Counted from the first letter of the stretch, positions 1 through 9,913 are shown. The stretch: DNA of 64,000 nucleotides from Chitinophaga sp. YR627 (GCF_900114995.1 NZ_FOUX01000007.1:186001-250000); one strand, 5' to 3'. The notes: generated by a model from the letters alone, not told the origin. Translations and numbers: made by a program.

Positions 1-54
1 TCAACGAACAGCCTTGTTGTAAACAGCAATCTTGTGCAGAATCCGGCCTGGTAG
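1..54 (+). CDS. SusD/RagB family lipoprotein, C-terminal end only
   Basis: An open frame enters from the left edge and stops at TAG 52-54. Its last residues read NSNLVQNPAW. A C-terminus with asparagine-proline-aromatic residues is common in SusD-like outer-membrane glycan-binding lipoproteins, and the genes that follow are of the kind that lie directly downstream of SusD. The call rests on these 17 residues and on context. The next gene starts 33 bases later, so it is probably the same transcript. Confidence 0.55.
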   Translation, partial: STNSLVVNSNLVQNPAW

Positions 55-87
55 TATGATTTTGATAAACTAATTACACGTTATTTT

Positions 88-1323
88 ATGAACTGGAATA
101 AAGCAAATTATAATATAACCGCCATCCTGCTGATCGTCCTGACAGCGGGTATGTTGAGCGCCTGCAACAAAGACGATGTTTACCGGCAACCGGATAATAC
201 CAATAAGAATAAACCAGGGCCTGTCACCAATGTAAAAGTGACCAACTATAATGGTGCAGCTGTGGTGAAATATGACCTGCCCGGCGACCAGGACCTGCTG
301 TACGTAGTAGCTAACTACACGATCCGCGACGGCGTATCCAGAGAGATCAAGTCGAGTTATTTCTTTGATACGCTCCGCCTGGAAGGATTTCATGATAGCA
401 AGGAATATACGGTAACGCTGAAGGCAGTGACCCGTTCCAATATCGCTTCTGATCCGGTAACGGTGGTTGTACATCCTGACACGCCTTATTACGCATTGAT
501 CAGGAAATCACTGAAAATAGGCAGTGACTATGGCGGTATTAATATCAAAGCTACCAATACAGCCAGAAACGCTATTGCGATCAATACGCTGACGATAGAC
601 CCGGTAACAGGCAACTTTGCCATTGCCAATGAGAACTATACCAATCTGGACACCATCAATTATTCCTTGAGAGGATATAAACCGGAGCCTACCAGATTTG
701 GCGTGTATATATCCGACAGGTATGGTAATATATCCGATACCATGGTAGTGACGGTCACGCCCGGATATGAAGAAGTGCTGAACAAAAGGAACTTCTTTCC
801 TTACCTGATGCCAAGCGACGCCGTCATCGGTTATGGCGGTGTTGTACAGAATATGTGGGATGGCAATATCACAGAAGATAACAGCGCTAATGCCTGGCAG
901 ACGACCATTGGTACCAGCCAGCGACTGATGCAGTGTTCTTTTGGTATTGGCAGAAGTTATACGCTTACCCACTTTATGATGTATTTCAGGGACTATGGGG
1001 CTAACAATCCGAAGAACTTTACGGTCTACGGTTCTAATGTTGACAATCCTGCGGATGCGACCACGCCAGGAGGAGCACCACAAGGTACGCAAAGCGGAGA
1101 CTGGATATGTCTGGGTAACTTCCGTGTGCCGGATCCTCCTTCCGGTTTACCACAGGGACAGACCAATGCAGCTGACAGAGCCTATGTGAATAACGGTATT
1201 GATTTTAGTATGCCTACAGGTATCCCGCCGGTAAAGTATGTCCGTATCGTGGTGAAAGATACCTGGTTCGGACTTGATTACACCATTATCAGAGAAGTCA
1301 CCTTTTCCGGCATTCCGCAATAA
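88..1323 (+). CDS. Surface lipoprotein, DUF4959/DUF5126/DUF5000 type
   Basis: This 411-residue protein opens with a lipoprotein signal peptide whose lipobox ends at the Cys in LSACNKDD, so it should be anchored in the outer membrane. The N-terminal third, from about residue 40, resembles the fibronectin-like DUF4959 domain. The middle fits DUF5126. The C-terminal part, from about residue 245, resembles the DUF5000 discoidin-like domain (WDGN, NPKNFTVYGS, VKYVRIVVKD), which is typical of carbohydrate binding. Such proteins are encoded right after SusD in Bacteroidota utilisation loci and probably help hold glycan at the cell surface. It sits between the SusD end and a second lipoprotein gene 8 bases downstream. 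The ligand cannot be read from the sequence. Confidence 0.8.
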   Translation: MNWNKANYNITAILLIVLTAGMLSACNKDDVYRQPDNTNKNKPGPVTNVKVTNYNGAAVVKYDLPGDQDLLYVVANYTIRDGVSREIKSSYFFDTLRLEGFHDSKEYTVTLKAVTRSNIASDPVTVVVHPDTPYYALIRKSLKIGSDYGGINIKATNTARNAIAINTLTIDPVTGNFAIANENYTNLDTINYSLRGYKPEPTRFGVYISDRYGNISDTMVVTVTPGYEEVLNKRNFFPYLMPSDAVIGYGGVVQNMWDGNITEDNSANAWQTTIGTSQRLMQCSFGIGRSYTLTHFMMYFRDYGANNPKNFTVYGSNVDNPADATTPGGAPQGTQSGDWICLGNFRVPDPPSGLPQGQTNAADRAYVNNGIDFSMPTGIPPVKYVRIVVKDTWFGLDYTIIREVTFSGIPQ

Positions 1324-1331
1324 CCACAACA

Positions 1332-2570
1332 ATGAGCAACGCAATGAAACTGAACATAAAAAATATCAGCTGGCTGCTATTGGCAGTGACGATGGGGGCT
1401 TGTTCCAAAAAGAACGAAGCTTATAGAGACCTGGTAAAGGATGGTGAGATCTATTATCCCGGCATTATCCAGAATGCCGGTTACAGGGCCGGTAACCTGC
1501 GTACGATGCTTTACTGGAACCCCAGTCCTGATCCAAAGATCACGCATTATAAGATCTACTGGAATAATAAACAGGATTCACTGACGCTTACAGCGGATAG
1601 TCATGATCCGAATGATACAGCCTCTGTGATCGTGCCGGGACTGAGTGAGGGTACGTATAATTTCAATATATATTCTATCGACGGACAGGAACGAACCTCC
1701 ATAGCGGTGAACCTGAACGGTGTGCGTGTGTATGGTACCAAATACCGGAGCGGTCTCTTTAACCGGCCCTATAACGCGGCTACACCTTATCTGCTGGACC
1801 TGCTCAATGGTAGTGTCAGGGTACAGTTCAATACACCTGATTCTATCAATACTACTACAAAGCTGCAATACACCGATAATAACGATGTGCTGAAGACGGT
1901 GCTGTTATCTCCTGATAGCAGTGCCATCACCCTGGATAATTTCAAATTCGGTACTACTGTTACCTACCAATCCAGTTATATCCCCCTGCGGAACGCCCTG
2001 GATACCTTTACTGTAGGAGATGTCAGCAATTTCGCGCAGATCACACGTGCCGGTGATGTAACCGCTGTATTCATTAAGAATCCGGGTGATCCTTTTTACA
2101 GAAGTGATAATGGAACAGGCAAATGGGGCTTACCAAGAGACTGGCAGGTGAATGCAAATGCCAGGAACCAGAATAATGATCAGGGAGGCGGATGGTCTAC
2201 AGATAACGGCGGCTGTATTCACTTTGAGTCAAAGAACTGGGGAGATGCGCCACTGGTGAATGGTAAGGTGTATCAGTCATTTACATTGCCAGCTGGTACC
2301 TACGACCTGGATGTTGTGACAGCGGGTAATGGTGGTACCATCGACGCCAATGAAGTAGTGGCCACAGGTACCACGCTTCCTGATATTGATAATCTGAGCG
2401 GAAATAATACCGTACTGGCTTTATACCATGGTGATGGCGGTTCTATTGGTGGAACACATACGCTTACATTCACACTGACACAGCAAACCACGGTTACTTT
2501 CGGATGGGTGGTTAACGGATCAGTTTACACCTATCTGCAATTTAAAAAAGTAGCACTCAGGATAAGATAA
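1332..2570 (+). CDS. Surface lipoprotein, DUF4998/DUF5013 type
   Basis: This 412-residue lipoprotein has its lipobox Cys in MGACSKKN. After the signal comes a DUF4998-like domain (AYRDLVKDGEIYYPG, then YKIYWNNKQDSL), a fibronectin-type fold often seen with SusD. The C-terminal portion resembles DUF5013 (GGGWSTDNGGCIHFES, then a beta-rich end), a likely carbohydrate-binding jelly roll. An internal ATG at 1344 (MKLNIKN) would give a more ordinary signal-peptide start, so the true start may be four codons in. It lies 8 bases after the previous lipoprotein and 42 bases before the GH2 gene, so co-transcription is likely. It is inferred to be a surface glycan-binding protein. Confidence 0.8.
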   Translation: MSNAMKLNIKNISWLLLAVTMGACSKKNEAYRDLVKDGEIYYPGIIQNAGYRAGNLRTMLYWNPSPDPKITHYKIYWNNKQDSLTLTADSHDPNDTASVIVPGLSEGTYNFNIYSIDGQERTSIAVNLNGVRVYGTKYRSGLFNRPYNAATPYLLDLLNGSVRVQFNTPDSINTTTKLQYTDNNDVLKTVLLSPDSSAITLDNFKFGTTVTYQSSYIPLRNALDTFTVGDVSNFAQITRAGDVTAVFIKNPGDPFYRSDNGTGKWGLPRDWQVNANARNQNNDQGGGWSTDNGGCIHFESKNWGDAPLVNGKVYQSFTLPAGTYDLDVVTAGNGGTIDANEVVATGTTLPDIDNLSGNNTVLALYHGDGGSIGGTHTLTFTLTQQTTVTFGWVVNGSVYTYLQFKKVALRIR

Positions 2571-2612
2571 GATTTTGTTACAGGTATATATTTTAAAAAG
2601 CTCAATTTTCTA

Positions 2613-5567
2613 ATGACGGGAATGAACCATTTATTAGGCAGGGCGCTGGTTGTAATGGCTGCCCTCGGATTTCCAACAGTAGTGGCTGCACAGGTAAGCA
2701 CTGTCAGTCTCGGTAGTTCAGATCAGCAGATCTGGTATGTAAGATCAGATGCCGAAACCGGTACAAAAGGAAAAGATCCGCAGTTACAAACACCGGACTG
2801 GACGAAAGCCATCGTGCCTGGTACCACCTTTTCTTCTTTTGTCGCTGCTGGTAAAGAAGCAGATCCCAACTTCGGTGATAATATCTATAAGGTAGATCGC
2901 AGTAAATACGACAGAGATTTCTGGTATAGAACGACGTTTAAGGTACCTGCGGATTATGCAAGGAAAAGGGTCTGGCTCAACTTTAATGGCGTCAACAGAA
3001 AGGCGTCTGTTTATCTCAACGGAAAACTGATCGGCAACCTGGATGGGTTTATGGACCGTGGTCGTTTTGATATTACCAATGATGCAAACGCTGATGGCGA
3101 TAATGTATTAGCGGTACTTGTAAGCATCCCTGTTCAGCCGCTTGCGAATGTAGGCAGTCCCAATTATGTGGCGAGCGCAGGATGGGACTGGATTCCCTAT
3201 GTGCCTGGATTAAACTCCGGTATTACTGATAAAGTTTTCCTTAGCTGTAGCGGAGATCTCTCTATACAGGACCCATGGGTGCGCACTGACCTGCCTACCA
3301 ATGCAAAGGCTTACGTGTCTCTATCCATGCAGGTAAAGAACAGCGCCCCGCAGGATGTGGAGGGTACTTTGCAGGGAACTATCATGCCGGGTAATATTCA
3401 GTTTTCACAGAAAGTGCGTGTGAATCGTAACAGCACCAAGGATATCAGCTTTACCAAACGCGATTTTGAGCAACTGGTATTGAACAACCCCCGTTTATGG
3501 TGGCCCAATGGTTATGGCGCACCTAATCTATATGCGTTGGATCTGAAGCTAATGGTAGGGGATCATGTCTCCGATGAAAAGCAGGTGAAGTTTGGTGTTA
3601 AACGCTATAGCTATGATACGACCGGTGATGTATTGCACATTGCGATCAATGGTACGCCGGTGTTTATCAAAGGAGGTAACTGGGGGATGTCAGAATACAT
3701 GCTGCGTTGCCGGGGTGCGGAATACGATACAAAGGTGCGTCTGCATAAGGAAATGAACTTTAACATGATCCGTAACTGGATCGGTTTGACGACTGATGAA
3801 GAATTTTACGAAGCATGTGATAAGTATGGTATCATGATATGGGATGAATTCTGGCTGAATTCAAATCCGAATCTGCCTGCTGATCTCCAGGCTTTCAATG
3901 CCAACGCGATCGAGAAGATCAAACGTGTCAGAAATCATCCTGCTGTGGCTATCTGGTGTGCCGATAACGAAGGCTGGCCGGAGCCGCCACTGAATAACTG
4001 GTTAAGGGAAGATGTACGTGTTTTTGATAAGGGCGACCGATTCTATCAACCCAATTCCCATGCGGAAGGTTTGACAGGAAGTGGTCCGTGGATGGCAAAA
4101 GATCCAAGGTATTACTTTACCGCTTATCCCACAGGTCTTGGTGGCAACAAAGGCTGGGGACTGCGTAGTGAGATCGGCACTGCCGTTTTTGTGAATATAG
4201 AGAGCTTTAGGAAATTCATGCCAGAGGAGAAGCAGTGGCCACGTAATGAAATGTGGAACCAGCACTTTTTTGGTCCGAATGCCTTTAATGCTGGTCCGGA
4301 CGAATATGACCAGATGATCTCCCGTGGATATGGTAAACCGGAAGGTATTGAAGACTATTGCCGTAAGGCGCAGTTTGTCAACCTGGAGAGCAATAAAGCG
4401 ATGTATGAAGGCTGGCTGGATCACATTGGGGAGGATGCTTCCGGTGTGATGACCTGGATGAGCCAGTCCGCATATCCGAGTATGGTATGGCAGACCTATG
4501 ACTATTACTACGACCTCACAGGTGCTTATTTTGGCGCTAAAAAGGCGTGTGAGCCATTACATATCCAATGGAACCCGGTTACCAATGCTGTCAAGGTCGT
4601 AAACACGACCCGTAGCGATGTAACTGATCTTACTGCCAGTGCAGAAATTTATAACCTGGATGGACATATTGTTAAACAATACAGCAAGTCCGCCAGTGTT
4701 TCTTCTCCTGCTTACAGTGCCGGTGAGGCATTCAAACTCGATCTGACACCAGATCAGACAGATCTGGCAAGAGGCAAAAAGATGTTCGCCTCTTCTTCCC
4801 AGGATGGTGATCCGTCTGCGACCAATGATGGTAATGCACAGACACGCTGGGCCAGCAGGTACAATGATGATGAATGGCTTTGTGTAGACCTGGGAAAAAC
4901 AGAAGTAGTAAATGGTGTAGGACTGAACTGGGAGGAAGCTTATGCGAAATCCTTTAAAATAGAAGTTTCTGATGATAACACAAGATGGCATCAGGTATAT
5001 CGTACCGATGAGGGGCGTGTTGGTCAGCAGAAGATCGTTTTCCCGGAAGTATCTGCACGTTATGTAAGGATGCATGGTATAGAGCGTGGTAGCTGGTGGG
5101 GGTATTCACTGTTTGATTTTGAAGTATACCAGGGTGATGTAGCCAGCGCCAGACTGAGTGATGTACATTTTATCAAACTGAAACTTGCCGGTAAGGATGG
5201 TCAGCCGATATCTGAGAATTTCTACTGGCGTGGCAATAAGCGCAAGGACTATAGCGCCTTAAACACGCTTGGAAAGTCTGACCTGAAATTACAATACAAG
5301 ACGACCAAGGCAGACGGAAAGACTTATGTGACTGCTACGATCAATAATCCTGCATCATCGCCAAGCGCCGCTTTTGGTATCAGACTAATGCTGACAGGTG
5401 CAGCAGATGGTAAGCAGATCCTTCCTGCCATCATCAGTGATAATTATTTCTCCCTGATGAACGGCGAGACAAAAACGGTAACGATCGAGTTTGATAGCAA
5501 TGCAGTGGGTAAAGATGGGTTCAGGCTCACAGCAGAACCATTTAATAACCATATCGTACGGAAATGA
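2613..5567 (+). CDS. GH2-family glycoside hydrolase with C-terminal discoidin-like domain
   Basis: This 984-residue enzyme has an N-terminal signal peptide (cleavage near VVAAQVS), so it is exported. A GH2 sugar-binding jelly roll is followed by an immunoglobulin-like domain (PRLWWPNGYGAPNLYALDL) and a TIM barrel. The predicted acid/base is E453 in CADNEGW and the predicted nucleophile is E520 in RSEIGT. From about residue 715 there is an F5/8 type C (discoidin) module (ARGKKMFASSS, TRWASRYNDDEW). The overall form is closest to the mannosidase/exo-glucosaminidase side of GH2, which cleaves terminal beta-linked sugars. The stop codon overlaps the GH3 start as ATGA, so the two are translationally coupled. 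The exact substrate is not settled by sequence. Confidence 0.88.
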   Translation: MTGMNHLLGRALVVMAALGFPTVVAAQVSTVSLGSSDQQIWYVRSDAETGTKGKDPQLQTPDWTKAIVPGTTFSSFVAAGKEADPNFGDNIYKVDRSKYDRDFWYRTTFKVPADYARKRVWLNFNGVNRKASVYLNGKLIGNLDGFMDRGRFDITNDANADGDNVLAVLVSIPVQPLANVGSPNYVASAGWDWIPYVPGLNSGITDKVFLSCSGDLSIQDPWVRTDLPTNAKAYVSLSMQVKNSAPQDVEGTLQGTIMPGNIQFSQKVRVNRNSTKDISFTKRDFEQLVLNNPRLWWPNGYGAPNLYALDLKLMVGDHVSDEKQVKFGVKRYSYDTTGDVLHIAINGTPVFIKGGNWGMSEYMLRCRGAEYDTKVRLHKEMNFNMIRNWIGLTTDEEFYEACDKYGIMIWDEFWLNSNPNLPADLQAFNANAIEKIKRVRNHPAVAIWCADNEGWPEPPLNNWLREDVRVFDKGDRFYQPNSHAEGLTGSGPWMAKDPRYYFTAYPTGLGGNKGWGLRSEIGTAVFVNIESFRKFMPEEKQWPRNEMWNQHFFGPNAFNAGPDEYDQMISRGYGKPEGIEDYCRKAQFVNLESNKAMYEGWLDHIGEDASGVMTWMSQSAYPSMVWQTYDYYYDLTGAYFGAKKACEPLHIQWNPVTNAVKVVNTTRSDVTDLTASAEIYNLDGHIVKQYSKSASVSSPAYSAGEAFKLDLTPDQTDLARGKKMFASSSQDGDPSATNDGNAQTRWASRYNDDEWLCVDLGKTEVVNGVGLNWEEAYAKSFKIEVSDDNTRWHQVYRTDEGRVGQQKIVFPEVSARYVRMHGIERGSWWGYSLFDFEVYQGDVASARLSDVHFIKLKLAGKDGQPISENFYWRGNKRKDYSALNTLGKSDLKLQYKTTKADGKTYVTATINNPASSPSAAFGIRLMLTGAADGKQILPAIISDNYFSLMNGETKTVTIEFDSNAVGKDGFRLTAEPFNNHIVRK

Positions 5568-7837
5568 AGCAAATAATCATTCTTAGCACCTTACTGTTGA
5601 CTTACGGCATATCTGCTGCCGTAGGTCAACAGCTGGATACGGCTTTGTATAAAAATAAAAAGGCCCCTGTTCCTGCACGTGTGGAAGACCTGCTGAAACG
5701 CATGACCTTACGGGAAAAGGTATTGCAATTGCAAAACCGGGGCGCTGGAAAGACCGATGAAATAGCGAATATTTTTAAGGGAGAGAGTTTTGGTTGCACA
5801 CATGAAATGGGCATGAATGCGCAGGATTGCGCGAATATGTACCAGGAGCTCCAAACCTACATGCTGAAGAAAACACGGCTGGGTATTCCGGTGTTGACTG
5901 CTGTAGAGGGGATCGAAGGTATCCTGCAGAATAATTGTACCATCTTCCCGCATGAACTGGCGCAGGGTAGTACATTCAATCCTGCACTGATCAGGAAGAT
6001 GACCACTGCTGCCGGAGAAGAGGCACAGGTAATAGGTATTCACCAGATCCTTTCTCCTGTACTCGATATCGCACGTGAGCTTCGCTGGGGACGTGTAGAA
6101 GAAACCTTCGGAGAAGATCCCTTTCTGATTGCTGAAATGGGAACAGCTTTTATAAAAGGTTATCAGTCTTTCAGGATCACGTGTACACCTAAACACTTTG
6201 TGGCACATGGTTCGCCTTCAGGCGGATTGAATTGTGCCAACGTAAGCGGGGGAGAGCGGGATATGAGAAGTTTGTACCTGTATCCTTTTGCAAAGGTGAT
6301 CGCAAATACGAATCCTTTATCCGTGATGTCCTGCTATAGTGCATATGATGGTGTAGCGGTAAGTGGTTCCCGTTATTACATGACGGATATCCTGCGTGAA
6401 GAACTGGGTTTTAAAGGCTATGTTTATTCCGACTGGGGATCGGTAGAGCGCCTGCAGAGCTTTCATCATGCAGTTGATTCCCGTGAGCAGGCAGCTATTC
6501 AGTCATTGATCGCAGGTATTGATCTGGACGTGGATGGCGCTTATGAGGGCACACTGGAAAAGTCAGTAGAGAGCGGTCTCGTTGATATAAAGTATCTGGA
6601 TGAGGCAGTTCGTCATGTATTGACCGTTAAGTTTGAACTGGGTTTATTTGATAATCCCTTTGGTGATCCTGCCAGGGTTAGTAAAGTAGTACGCAGTGCC
6701 GCACACGTTGAAATAGCTAAAATGGTGGCAGATGAAAGTGCTGTTCTGCTGAAGAATGATAACAACATCCTCCCGCTGGACATATCGAAATATAAATCGA
6801 TCGCGGTGGTGGGGCCTAATGCAGATCAGACGGTGTTTGGTGATTATTCCTGGACCAGTCGTGATACCAAGGAGGGTACTACCTTACTGGAAGGGCTGCA
6901 GGAAGCGATTGGCAATAAGGTAAAGCTGCATTATACGCAGGGTTGTGACTGGTGGAGCAGAGATACTTCCGGTATCGCTGCCGCTGTAAAAAGTGTGACA
7001 GCAAGTGATCTGGCGATTGTAGCGATAGGCACCCGTAGTACCTTTCTGGGCCGTAGTCCGCAGTATTCTACCGCAGGAGAAGGCTTTGATCTTAGTTCGC
7101 TGGAACTACCGGGTGTACAGCAGGAACTGCTGACAGCCATTAAAGCTACCGGTAAACCCTTTATCGTTGTGTTTATTGCCGGTAAACCACTGGCAATGCC
7201 ATGGGTAAAAGAAAATGCCAATGCTGTACTGGTACAATGGTATGGCGGAGAAAAACAAGGTAATACACTGGCAGATATACTGACGGGCGTGGTGAATCCT
7301 TCCGGAAGACTGAATGTCTCTTTCCCGCGTAGCACAGGCAATACGCCGATCTATTACAATCATTTTGTAACCGACCGTAATGAGCCTTTCGACAGACCTG
7401 GTAGTCCGCAGGACCCTAAAGGCCATTATATCTTTGATCGTCCCGATCCGCTCTGGGCATTTGGTACCGGTATGAGTTTTACGACTTTTCAATACCTGGA
7501 TTGCAGGATAGCGGATACCATATTGACAGAAAAAGATGTGATTAAAATTGCTGTTGATGTAAAAAACACCGGCAACAGGGATGGGAAAGAAGTGATACAG
7601 GTATATGTGCGTGATAGAGTTAGTTCGGTAGCGACGCCTGTACAACAGTTAAAGGCATTCAGTAAGGAATTGATCCCGAAAGGACAAACCAGAACGGTGC
7701 AGTTGGAAATACCAGTGTCAGAACTGGGTTTGTACAATGAGAGGATGAAATATGTAGTGGAGCCAGGCGCATTTGAATTACAGATAGGTGCAGCAGCTGA
7801 TAATATTCACTTTACCAAAGTGATTCAGGTAAAGTGA
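5564..7837 (+). CDS. GH3-family beta-glycosidase
   Basis: This 757-residue protein with a signal peptide (cleavage near AAVGQQ) has the three-part GH3 beta-glucosidase design. There is an N-terminal barrel with the KHF(VAH) motif, an alpha/beta sandwich domain (SAVLLKNDNNILPL onward) and a C-terminal fibronectin-like domain. The nucleophile is predicted as D290 in YSDWGSV. Enzymes of this kind release terminal beta-linked glucose or xylose from short oligosaccharides in the periplasm. The four-base overlap with GH2 points to sequential trimming of the same imported oligomer. A hairpin terminator lies 60 bases downstream, so this is the last gene of the locus. Confidence 0.92.
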   Translation: MKQIIILSTLLLTYGISAAVGQQLDTALYKNKKAPVPARVEDLLKRMTLREKVLQLQNRGAGKTDEIANIFKGESFGCTHEMGMNAQDCANMYQELQTYMLKKTRLGIPVLTAVEGIEGILQNNCTIFPHELAQGSTFNPALIRKMTTAAGEEAQVIGIHQILSPVLDIARELRWGRVEETFGEDPFLIAEMGTAFIKGYQSFRITCTPKHFVAHGSPSGGLNCANVSGGERDMRSLYLYPFAKVIANTNPLSVMSCYSAYDGVAVSGSRYYMTDILREELGFKGYVYSDWGSVERLQSFHHAVDSREQAAIQSLIAGIDLDVDGAYEGTLEKSVESGLVDIKYLDEAVRHVLTVKFELGLFDNPFGDPARVSKVVRSAAHVEIAKMVADESAVLLKNDNNILPLDISKYKSIAVVGPNADQTVFGDYSWTSRDTKEGTTLLEGLQEAIGNKVKLHYTQGCDWWSRDTSGIAAAVKSVTASDLAIVAIGTRSTFLGRSPQYSTAGEGFDLSSLELPGVQQELLTAIKATGKPFIVVFIAGKPLAMPWVKENANAVLVQWYGGEKQGNTLADILTGVVNPSGRLNVSFPRSTGNTPIYYNHFVTDRNEPFDRPGSPQDPKGHYIFDRPDPLWAFGTGMSFTTFQYLDCRIADTILTEKDVIKIAVDVKNTGNRDGKEVIQVYVRDRVSSVATPVQQLKAFSKELIPKGQTRTVQLEIPVSELGLYNERMKYVVEPGAFELQIGAAADNIHFTKVIQVK

Positions 7838-7896
7838 TAGCTGTATTTATAAAGGAGACTAACTATGGTTGGTTTTAGTAGTTGTGTTTTTTGTGC

Positions 7897-7916
7897 AGCC
7901 GGACATTAGTCCGGCT
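7897..7916 (+). terminator. Hairpin terminator after the GH2/GH3 operon
   Basis: Eight-base arms AGCCGGAC and GTCCGGCT around an ATTA loop, followed by GTTTAAGTTATTT. It lies between the GH3 stop and the convergent gene at 7940, so it may serve both strands. The T-tract is weak. Confidence 0.6.
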
Positions 7917-7939
7917 GTTTAAGTTATTTACCTATCTGT

Positions 7940-8371
7940 TTAAGGAGATGCCAATGCTTTCCTGTAAGATATGAACGACCAGGTTAATCCTACGATAAGT
8001 GGTCCATTTAAAAATGCTAAATACAACAGGTCACCACTCGCTGATGATAATCCTATGTCCAGGTAGTAGTTGAAATCTTTAAGGATGATAACTAAAGCAG
8101 GGGATAAGGGTAATAAAAACCAGCTTAAAACAGTCAGTAACAGGCTGTTTTTTACCACTTCCAGTTTACATAAGAAAATAGTGAGGCATAGTACATTAAG
8201 CAACAGACAGTATAAAATACTGGATAGAATGGCTGTTGTTATTGCAGTTTCCTGCGTCAGCCCCTGACTGCTCAACTGCCTGTTTTCTATGATGGTAAAG
8301 ATAGCGGTAATGCCAACTGTAACCAGGAATGGAATGAGTGTTGCCTGCAGATAATACTTACTTATTCTCAT
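7940..8371 (-). CDS. Small integral membrane protein, function unknown
   Basis: This 143-residue protein has four clear hydrophobic segments, at about residues 9-28, 44-68, 75-97 and 115-137, with short polar loops between them. I do not recognise a family. No catalytic motif is visible. The gene converges on the GH3 operon and follows a methyltransferase-like gene on the same strand by about 36 bases, so the two may be co-transcribed. The start ATG at 8371 puts the first membrane segment directly at the N-terminus. Confidence 0.6.
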   Translation of the reverse strand: MRISKYYLQATLIPFLVTVGITAIFTIIENRQLSSQGLTQETAITTAILSSILYCLLLNVLCLTIFLCKLEVVKNSLLLTVLSWFLLPLSPALVIILKDFNYYLDIGLSSASGDLLYLAFLNGPLIVGLTWSFISYRKALASP

Positions 8372-8407
8372 ATAGGGGAGCGATCCTATTGTTCAATAAA
8401 GATGTTG

Positions 8408-9373
8408 TTAAATCCCGCTGATCCGGAATCCGGTGGGGTTTTGTAAACTATACTGGCAGTTCAGGCTTATTGCGCCATGTTTCCTGGGAACATTTACCTT
8501 TGCCGGGAGATTCAGCGAACTATCATTCAGGTGCAGCGTATTCCCCTCATTTACCCGGATATCTGTTGTCAGATAGAGTTGTTCATCTTCCGACAAATGC
8601 ACCTGTATTTGCTGGTGATCGAATACCCAGTTGCTATTGGAGGAGTTTTTGATAATAGCATACATGTATTCCTTATCAAAAGAAATAAGTTCCGTGAGGA
8701 GCTGCGGTGCTTCATCCCGCTGATTCCATTTACAGAGTGATACTTTAATTTCTTCAGGCAGGAAAACTGTTTCCCGGGGTAGCTGGCTGGCCAGATTAAG
8801 CATGATCGCTACCTGTGGCTCTGCGGAGAGCGCCTTATACATGGTCTCACTGATAACGATATCGACATCAGTTGAAACAAGTTCCCATACAGATGCATCA
8901 CACTGATGAATGGCTTTCACGTAGGCATGCAGGTCTAAAGCCTCTATGACCTGATCTAAGATACCAATACTTTCCCCGTTTATCTCCAGAAGGGTAAACT
9001 GCACCTCTTCCGGTTTGAACGTCAGCATTGCGGGTAAGGCTAAAGTGGCATACGGACCAGTTCCTGCATACAAAACGTGTACTGGTTTTTTGCTTTTATT
9101 CAACGCAACAGAGATCGCATCTGAAAGGCCCCTTGAAAAGCGTTGGGTCCTCAACACTTCCCGGCCGCATTGTGCTGCCCAGATAGAGCCGATTGCGTTT
9201 CCGTTGGGTGTTTTGATATGTTGTTGTCCCTTTTCCTTATCTATCACAAAGTGCGTTGATAAAAGATCTGAATAGCCCATTACAGCGGGGGCCAGCTGAT
9301 CGTGAAAATCTCCCGGACTGAAAATAGCTTTCGCATATTGCAGCAAACGCAGCTTTAACTCTTCATTGGTCAT
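8408..9373 (-). CDS. Class I SAM-dependent methyltransferase-like protein
   Basis: The central part carries a Rossmann methyltransferase signature: a glycine-rich motif I in VLYAGTGPYATLALP, then an acidic strand end (TLLEIN) that would bind the ribose of S-adenosylmethionine, then VDIVISETMY as a motif II-like strand. The remainder is beta-rich, as in protein arginine methyltransferases, but I cannot assign a substrate. The open frame extends upstream to a TTG at 9409 preceded by GGAGA. I chose the ATG at 9373 (MTNEELK), giving 321 residues, although the TTG start remains possible. It is read in the same direction as the GyrI-like gene 65 bases upstream. Confidence 0.65.
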   Translation of the reverse strand: MTNEELKLRLLQYAKAIFSPGDFHDQLAPAVMGYSDLLSTHFVIDKEKGQQHIKTPNGNAIGSIWAAQCGREVLRTQRFSRGLSDAISVALNKSKKPVHVLYAGTGPYATLALPAMLTFKPEEVQFTLLEINGESIGILDQVIEALDLHAYVKAIHQCDASVWELVSTDVDIVISETMYKALSAEPQVAIMLNLASQLPRETVFLPEEIKVSLCKWNQRDEAPQLLTELISFDKEYMYAIIKNSSNSNWVFDHQQIQVHLSEDEQLYLTTDIRVNEGNTLHLNDSSLNLPAKVNVPRKHGAISLNCQYSLQNPTGFRISGI

Positions 9374-9438
9374 CGGTAACAGTAGTATTCTTTTGTACAA
9401 TATAGGCAATCTTTCTCCCTTCAGTATGTATGCTGATA

Positions 9439-9888
9439 TTATTCAACAGCGATGAAGATATCCACTTCTGCCATTTCCGGGTTTTGTGCACGTTCCCCAT
9501 ATACTTCGAAATCAGCCGTAAAGGTTCTTTTCAGGTCTGAATTCCAGATCTTCACCCATTCATTATAAACGGCTCCCTGGGAGACGTTACCTTTTGCTAC
9601 CTGGAGGTGGTATTTTCCGCCATTGATTGTTTTTCCCGTCATGCCTTCAGGGATTAGCTCCAGGGAAGATACCCTGCATCCCAGAATGGTGGTATATGGT
9701 TTGGTATGGTCCTTTTCGTAATCCGTATAAATACTATAGATCGTATCATCGATCTTGTTAGGGATCAACGCCGGTATATTTTCAGAAAAGAAGCGTTGCC
9801 ATAATGCAGGAATGTCCTGTCCTGACTGTCCGTTTTCGTTTGTAGTGACGATGCTGATGCCAATTACCTTAAACTGTTGAATATCCAT
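9439..9888 (-). CDS. GyrI-like / AraC effector-binding domain protein
   Basis: This 149-residue protein has the fold signature of stand-alone GyrI-like small-molecule-binding domains, the effector domain of AraC-type activators. Visible features are an N-terminal strand (VIGISIVTT), a central YSIYTDYEKD segment, the GKYHLQVAKGN strand and the acidic C-terminus DIFIAVE. No DNA-binding helix-turn-helix is present, so it acts alone, probably as a ligand sponge or hydrolase. A TAnnTTTG promoter element lies 26 bases upstream of the start. No ligand can be inferred. Confidence 0.75.
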   Translation of the reverse strand: MDIQQFKVIGISIVTTNENGQSGQDIPALWQRFFSENIPALIPNKIDDTIYSIYTDYEKDHTKPYTTILGCRVSSLELIPEGMTGKTINGGKYHLQVAKGNVSQGAVYNEWVKIWNSDLKRTFTADFEVYGERAQNPEMAEVDIFIAVE

Positions 9889-9913
9889 GATTTGTGTTTT
9901 TGATTATTTGCAG

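Noticed and set aside
4002-5075. Long minus-strand open frames inside the GH2 gene (140 and 172 codons)
   Set aside because: They lie antisense to a well-supported glycoside hydrolase, have no start context or domain, and are rich in rare residue mixes typical of shadow frames.
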